A stretch of 8,474 nucleotides of DNA from the NCBI GenBank assembly GCA_947625395.1, contig CANQOD010000044.1:1-8474 (forward strand). Direction: 5' to 3'. The notes beneath the pieces were generated by a model, which worked only from the letters and a program-made list of their open reading frames with translations, was not told the DNA's origin and made no database searches. Of the stretch, positions 7,041 to 8,474 are shown one piece after another. Within the stretch, counting starts at the first letter, position 1. Every line of letters begins with the position of its first letter. Origin of the DNA: an uncultured Bacilli bacterium. GTDB lineage: Bacteria; Bacillota_I; Bacilli_A; RF39; UBA660. Both the position numbers and the translations under genes were made by a program.

Positions 7041-7047
7041 GTTCTTT
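7021..7047 (-). terminator. Rho-independent terminator of the large surface-protein gene
   Basis: Minus-strand AAAGAACT (7047-7040) and AGTTCTTT (7031-7024) form a perfect 8-bp stem with an 8-base loop. A total of six T (7026-7021) closes the stem and follows it. It lies about 90 bases past the stop codon at 7140. The stem is AT-rich, so efficiency may be modest. Confidence 0.72.
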
Positions 7048-7110
7048 CAAAAATTCTCTATGTACATACATTTTTTCTAAAAATTCTTACAGTATTTTCA
7101 AAATTAGAAT

Positions 7111-7143
7111 ATAGATATCACTAGAGAAAATAGTAATATCTAT
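7111..7143 (-). other. Long inverted repeat overlapping the stop codon of the large surface-protein gene
   Basis: Arms of 13 bases, ATAGATATTACTA (7143-7131 on the minus strand) and TAGTGATATCTAT (7123-7111), match at 12 of 13 positions around a 7-base loop. The TAG stop codon (7142-7140) lies in the first arm. No continuous T run follows, so this is not a classic terminator; an RNA 3'-end stabiliser or a weak terminator are the likelier roles. Confidence 0.65.
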
Positions 7144-8474
7144 GATTTAAAAAAAATAAATGGGTCTTTTTTCGTTCCATTTCCTTGAAATATCTCTAAA
7201 GAAGAGTCAAGAAAAAGAACTGGATAAGCGTAAGCCCTATTTGTTACAATAGCATATCCTCCTATAGTGCCACTATTATCTCTATAAAAAGCATAATTAA
7301 AATTGGCAAAATCTGGTAAAATCGTCCACTGATTTTCATTCTTATACAGCCAATTGTTATCAATACAATTATTACCCATATTTATAATATTATATAATGC
7401 TGTCGCTAAACATTCTTGCCTATTTTTTTCACTTCCTCCACTTGTTGCATATCCATAATCACTTGGATACATTAATCCAATTTCTCCTATCCATAATATA
7501 GGTCTATCTTGATATACTTTTATTCCTCTTTCAGCTTGATAAAATTCATCAGCAGTTAAAATAGCTGTATTAGAAGAACCCAAAGGCCACTTTATTTTAG
7601 ATATCATTGTTTTGGCTTCTTCTGTAAAATTGAGAGGATTTTTTTCTTCTTCATTTGAATTTATTTCTTTCATTAAACTTGACTGACTCCAATCGTTGTT
7701 ATTGTCACTATTCCATACCTTAAGTCCAAGACTATCTTGCTTAATTATTTTAATTTTCTTTTCTTTTTTTCCATTTTCATCTTCTACTGTAAAAACTCCA
7801 ATAATTCTCCAGCCAGCATCTTCATTGTTAAATGTTACATAATTATTGGGATTAGCTCCTATATACCTAAAGTCAGTAAGTTCATCATCGTCCCATCTAC
7901 TTTGTTGTTCACCTCGTTCATGATGATAAATAAACATTTTATCTTTTGTATCATTATTAAATATTGCATTTTCTGTATTTGTATAACTTGTAAGTAAAGT
8001 TTCTATTCCTGTTTTTATTTCTTCAATAACTTTACCATCATTTGGAAATGCTAACTCTTTATTTGCTAAGCCTCCATCACTTCTAAATTCAACTGTGATA
8101 CTTGAGTTTGTTAAATTATAAATCCTTAAATGATAACTTTCACTGGCGCCTTGTTCTAAGACAACTCCCTCTTTGGTAGGTGGTCGATTCGGTGTATCTT
8201 TATAATAATTAATATGAACCTTTTCACTAATATTATCTAAGTAATAGAAATTTAATTTTGCTTGAATAGAATTATTATTGGTTAGCTTTATTGTAATCTC
8301 TTTCTTGGTATTCGCATCCACTGTGAGTTTATTGTCTTGAAAAGCACTATCTTCTGAAGTGAGTGTTCCTGTTAGTGTTCCTGTCACAATTCGAATGGCT
8401 TCTTTATTTTCTTTTTTGACTGTGAACAGGGCATAACTTGAATATCCTACAACCAAAAAAAGACTGATGATGCC
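7140..8474 (-). CDS. Large secreted/surface protein with SipW-type signal and an unassigned C-terminal domain (5' end cut by window edge)
   Basis: The frame is open to the window edge (444 codons plus TAG); the true start lies outside, so the TTG at 8456 is not taken as a start. The visible N-terminus GIISLFLVVGYSSYALFTVKK is the hydrophobic end of a signal peptide with the SYA(L/F)F junction of SipW/TasA-type exports. Residues of about 25-145, counted from the edge, form a beta-rich Asn/Thr-rich domain resembling TasA/camelysin-like folds (ITIKLTNNNSIQAKLNFYYLDN). A second domain runs from about 180 to the end. It contains YVTFNNEDAGWRIIGVF (212-228), KIKIIKQDSLG, WSQSSLMKEIN, WIGEIGLMYPSDYGYAT (328-344), two cysteines (355, 370) that could form a disulfide, and a closing GNGTKKDPFIF. 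I do not know a function for this domain. There is no LPxTG motif and no C-terminal membrane helix. The base composition looks even more AT-rich than that of the neighbouring operon. Confidence 0.78.
   Translation of the reverse strand, partial: GIISLFLVVGYSSYALFTVKKENKEAIRIVTGTLTGTLTSEDSAFQDNKLTVDANTKKEITIKLTNNNSIQAKLNFYYLDNISEKVHINYYKDTPNRPPTKEGVVLEQGASESYHLRIYNLTNSSITVEFRSDGGLANKELAFPNDGKVIEEIKTGIETLLTSYTNTENAIFNNDTKDKMFIYHHERGEQQSRWDDDELTDFRYIGANPNNYVTFNNEDAGWRIIGVFTVEDENGKKEKKIKIIKQDSLGLKVWNSDNNNDWSQSSLMKEINSNEEEKNPLNFTEEAKTMISKIKWPLGSSNTAILTADEFYQAERGIKVYQDRPILWIGEIGLMYPSDYGYATSGGSEKNRQECLATALYNIINMGNNCIDNNWLYKNENQWTILPDFANFNYAFYRDNSGTIGGYAIVTNRAYAYPVLFLDSSLEIFQGNGTKKDPFIFFKS

Noticed and set aside
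7059..7068. Perfect palindrome TATGTACATA in the spacer after the large surface-protein gene
   Set aside because: A single 10-bp AT-rich palindrome between two hairpins is easily expected by chance, and no second copy was seen near a promoter.
8454..8456. TTG at 8456 as the start codon of the large surface protein
   Set aside because: The same frame stays open to the window edge and the preceding codons (GIISLF) continue the hydrophobic signal segment, so the true start lies upstream of the window.
352..8474. Possible alternative genetic code (no TGA stop codon among the seven visible gene ends)
   Set aside because: Tryptophan codons checked are TGG and no frame contains in-frame TGA; seven stops (five TAA, two TAG) are too few to infer reassignment in AT-rich DNA.
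1..8474. CRISPR array, insertion sequence, tRNA or rRNA gene
   Set aside because: I saw no spaced direct repeats, transposase frame, terminal inverted repeats or cloverleaf-type sequence in the non-coding stretches, all of which are shorter than about 150 bases.

Overview
The window is AT-rich DNA from a bacterium that is most likely a Bacilli-related, probably host-associated member of the Bacillota (the uncultured RF39/Erysipelotrichia-like groups come to mind). The reasons are low GC, strong GGAGG-type ribosome binding sites, TTGnnn-17-TATAAT promoters, a dusB-type gene upstream of lysS as in Bacillus, and two secreted proteins with SipW/TasA-type signal peptides. Tryptophan codons checked are TGG and no reading frame is interrupted by TGA, so the code looks standard and a true Mollicute is unlikely. 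The lineage is inference.

All seven recognised genes lie on the minus strand, so transcription runs from high to low coordinates. In that order: (1) 8474-7140, a large surface or secreted protein cut by the window edge, with a SipW-type N-terminus and a C-terminal domain I cannot name. It is followed by a long hairpin overlapping its stop codon and then by an intrinsic terminator. (2) A well-formed promoter built into that terminator drives a likely five-gene operon at 6993-1850: mscL (mechanosensitive channel), a dusB-type tRNA-dihydrouridine synthase, an RDD-family membrane protein, lysS (lysyl-tRNA synthetase) and a membrane-anchored CotH-like kinase. Gaps are 22, 3, -13 and 35 bases, and several ribosome binding sites lie inside the preceding gene. 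(3) A single-gene unit at 1749-352 with its own promoter and intrinsic terminator encodes a YfcC/DcuC-family transporter. (4) From 231 to the left edge, the beginning of a second SipW-type secreted protein, whose promoter region contains a run of eight G residues.

Together, the central operon joins translation functions (lysS, dus) with membrane and cell-envelope functions (mscL, RDD, CotH). It is flanked by surface-protein genes that probably diversify faster. No mobile element, CRISPR array, tRNA or rRNA is visible. I did not find a clearly new multi-gene system. The best candidates for a closer look are the unassigned C-terminal domain of the large surface protein, the anchored CotH kinase with a polybasic tail, and the G8 tract upstream of the left-edge secreted protein.
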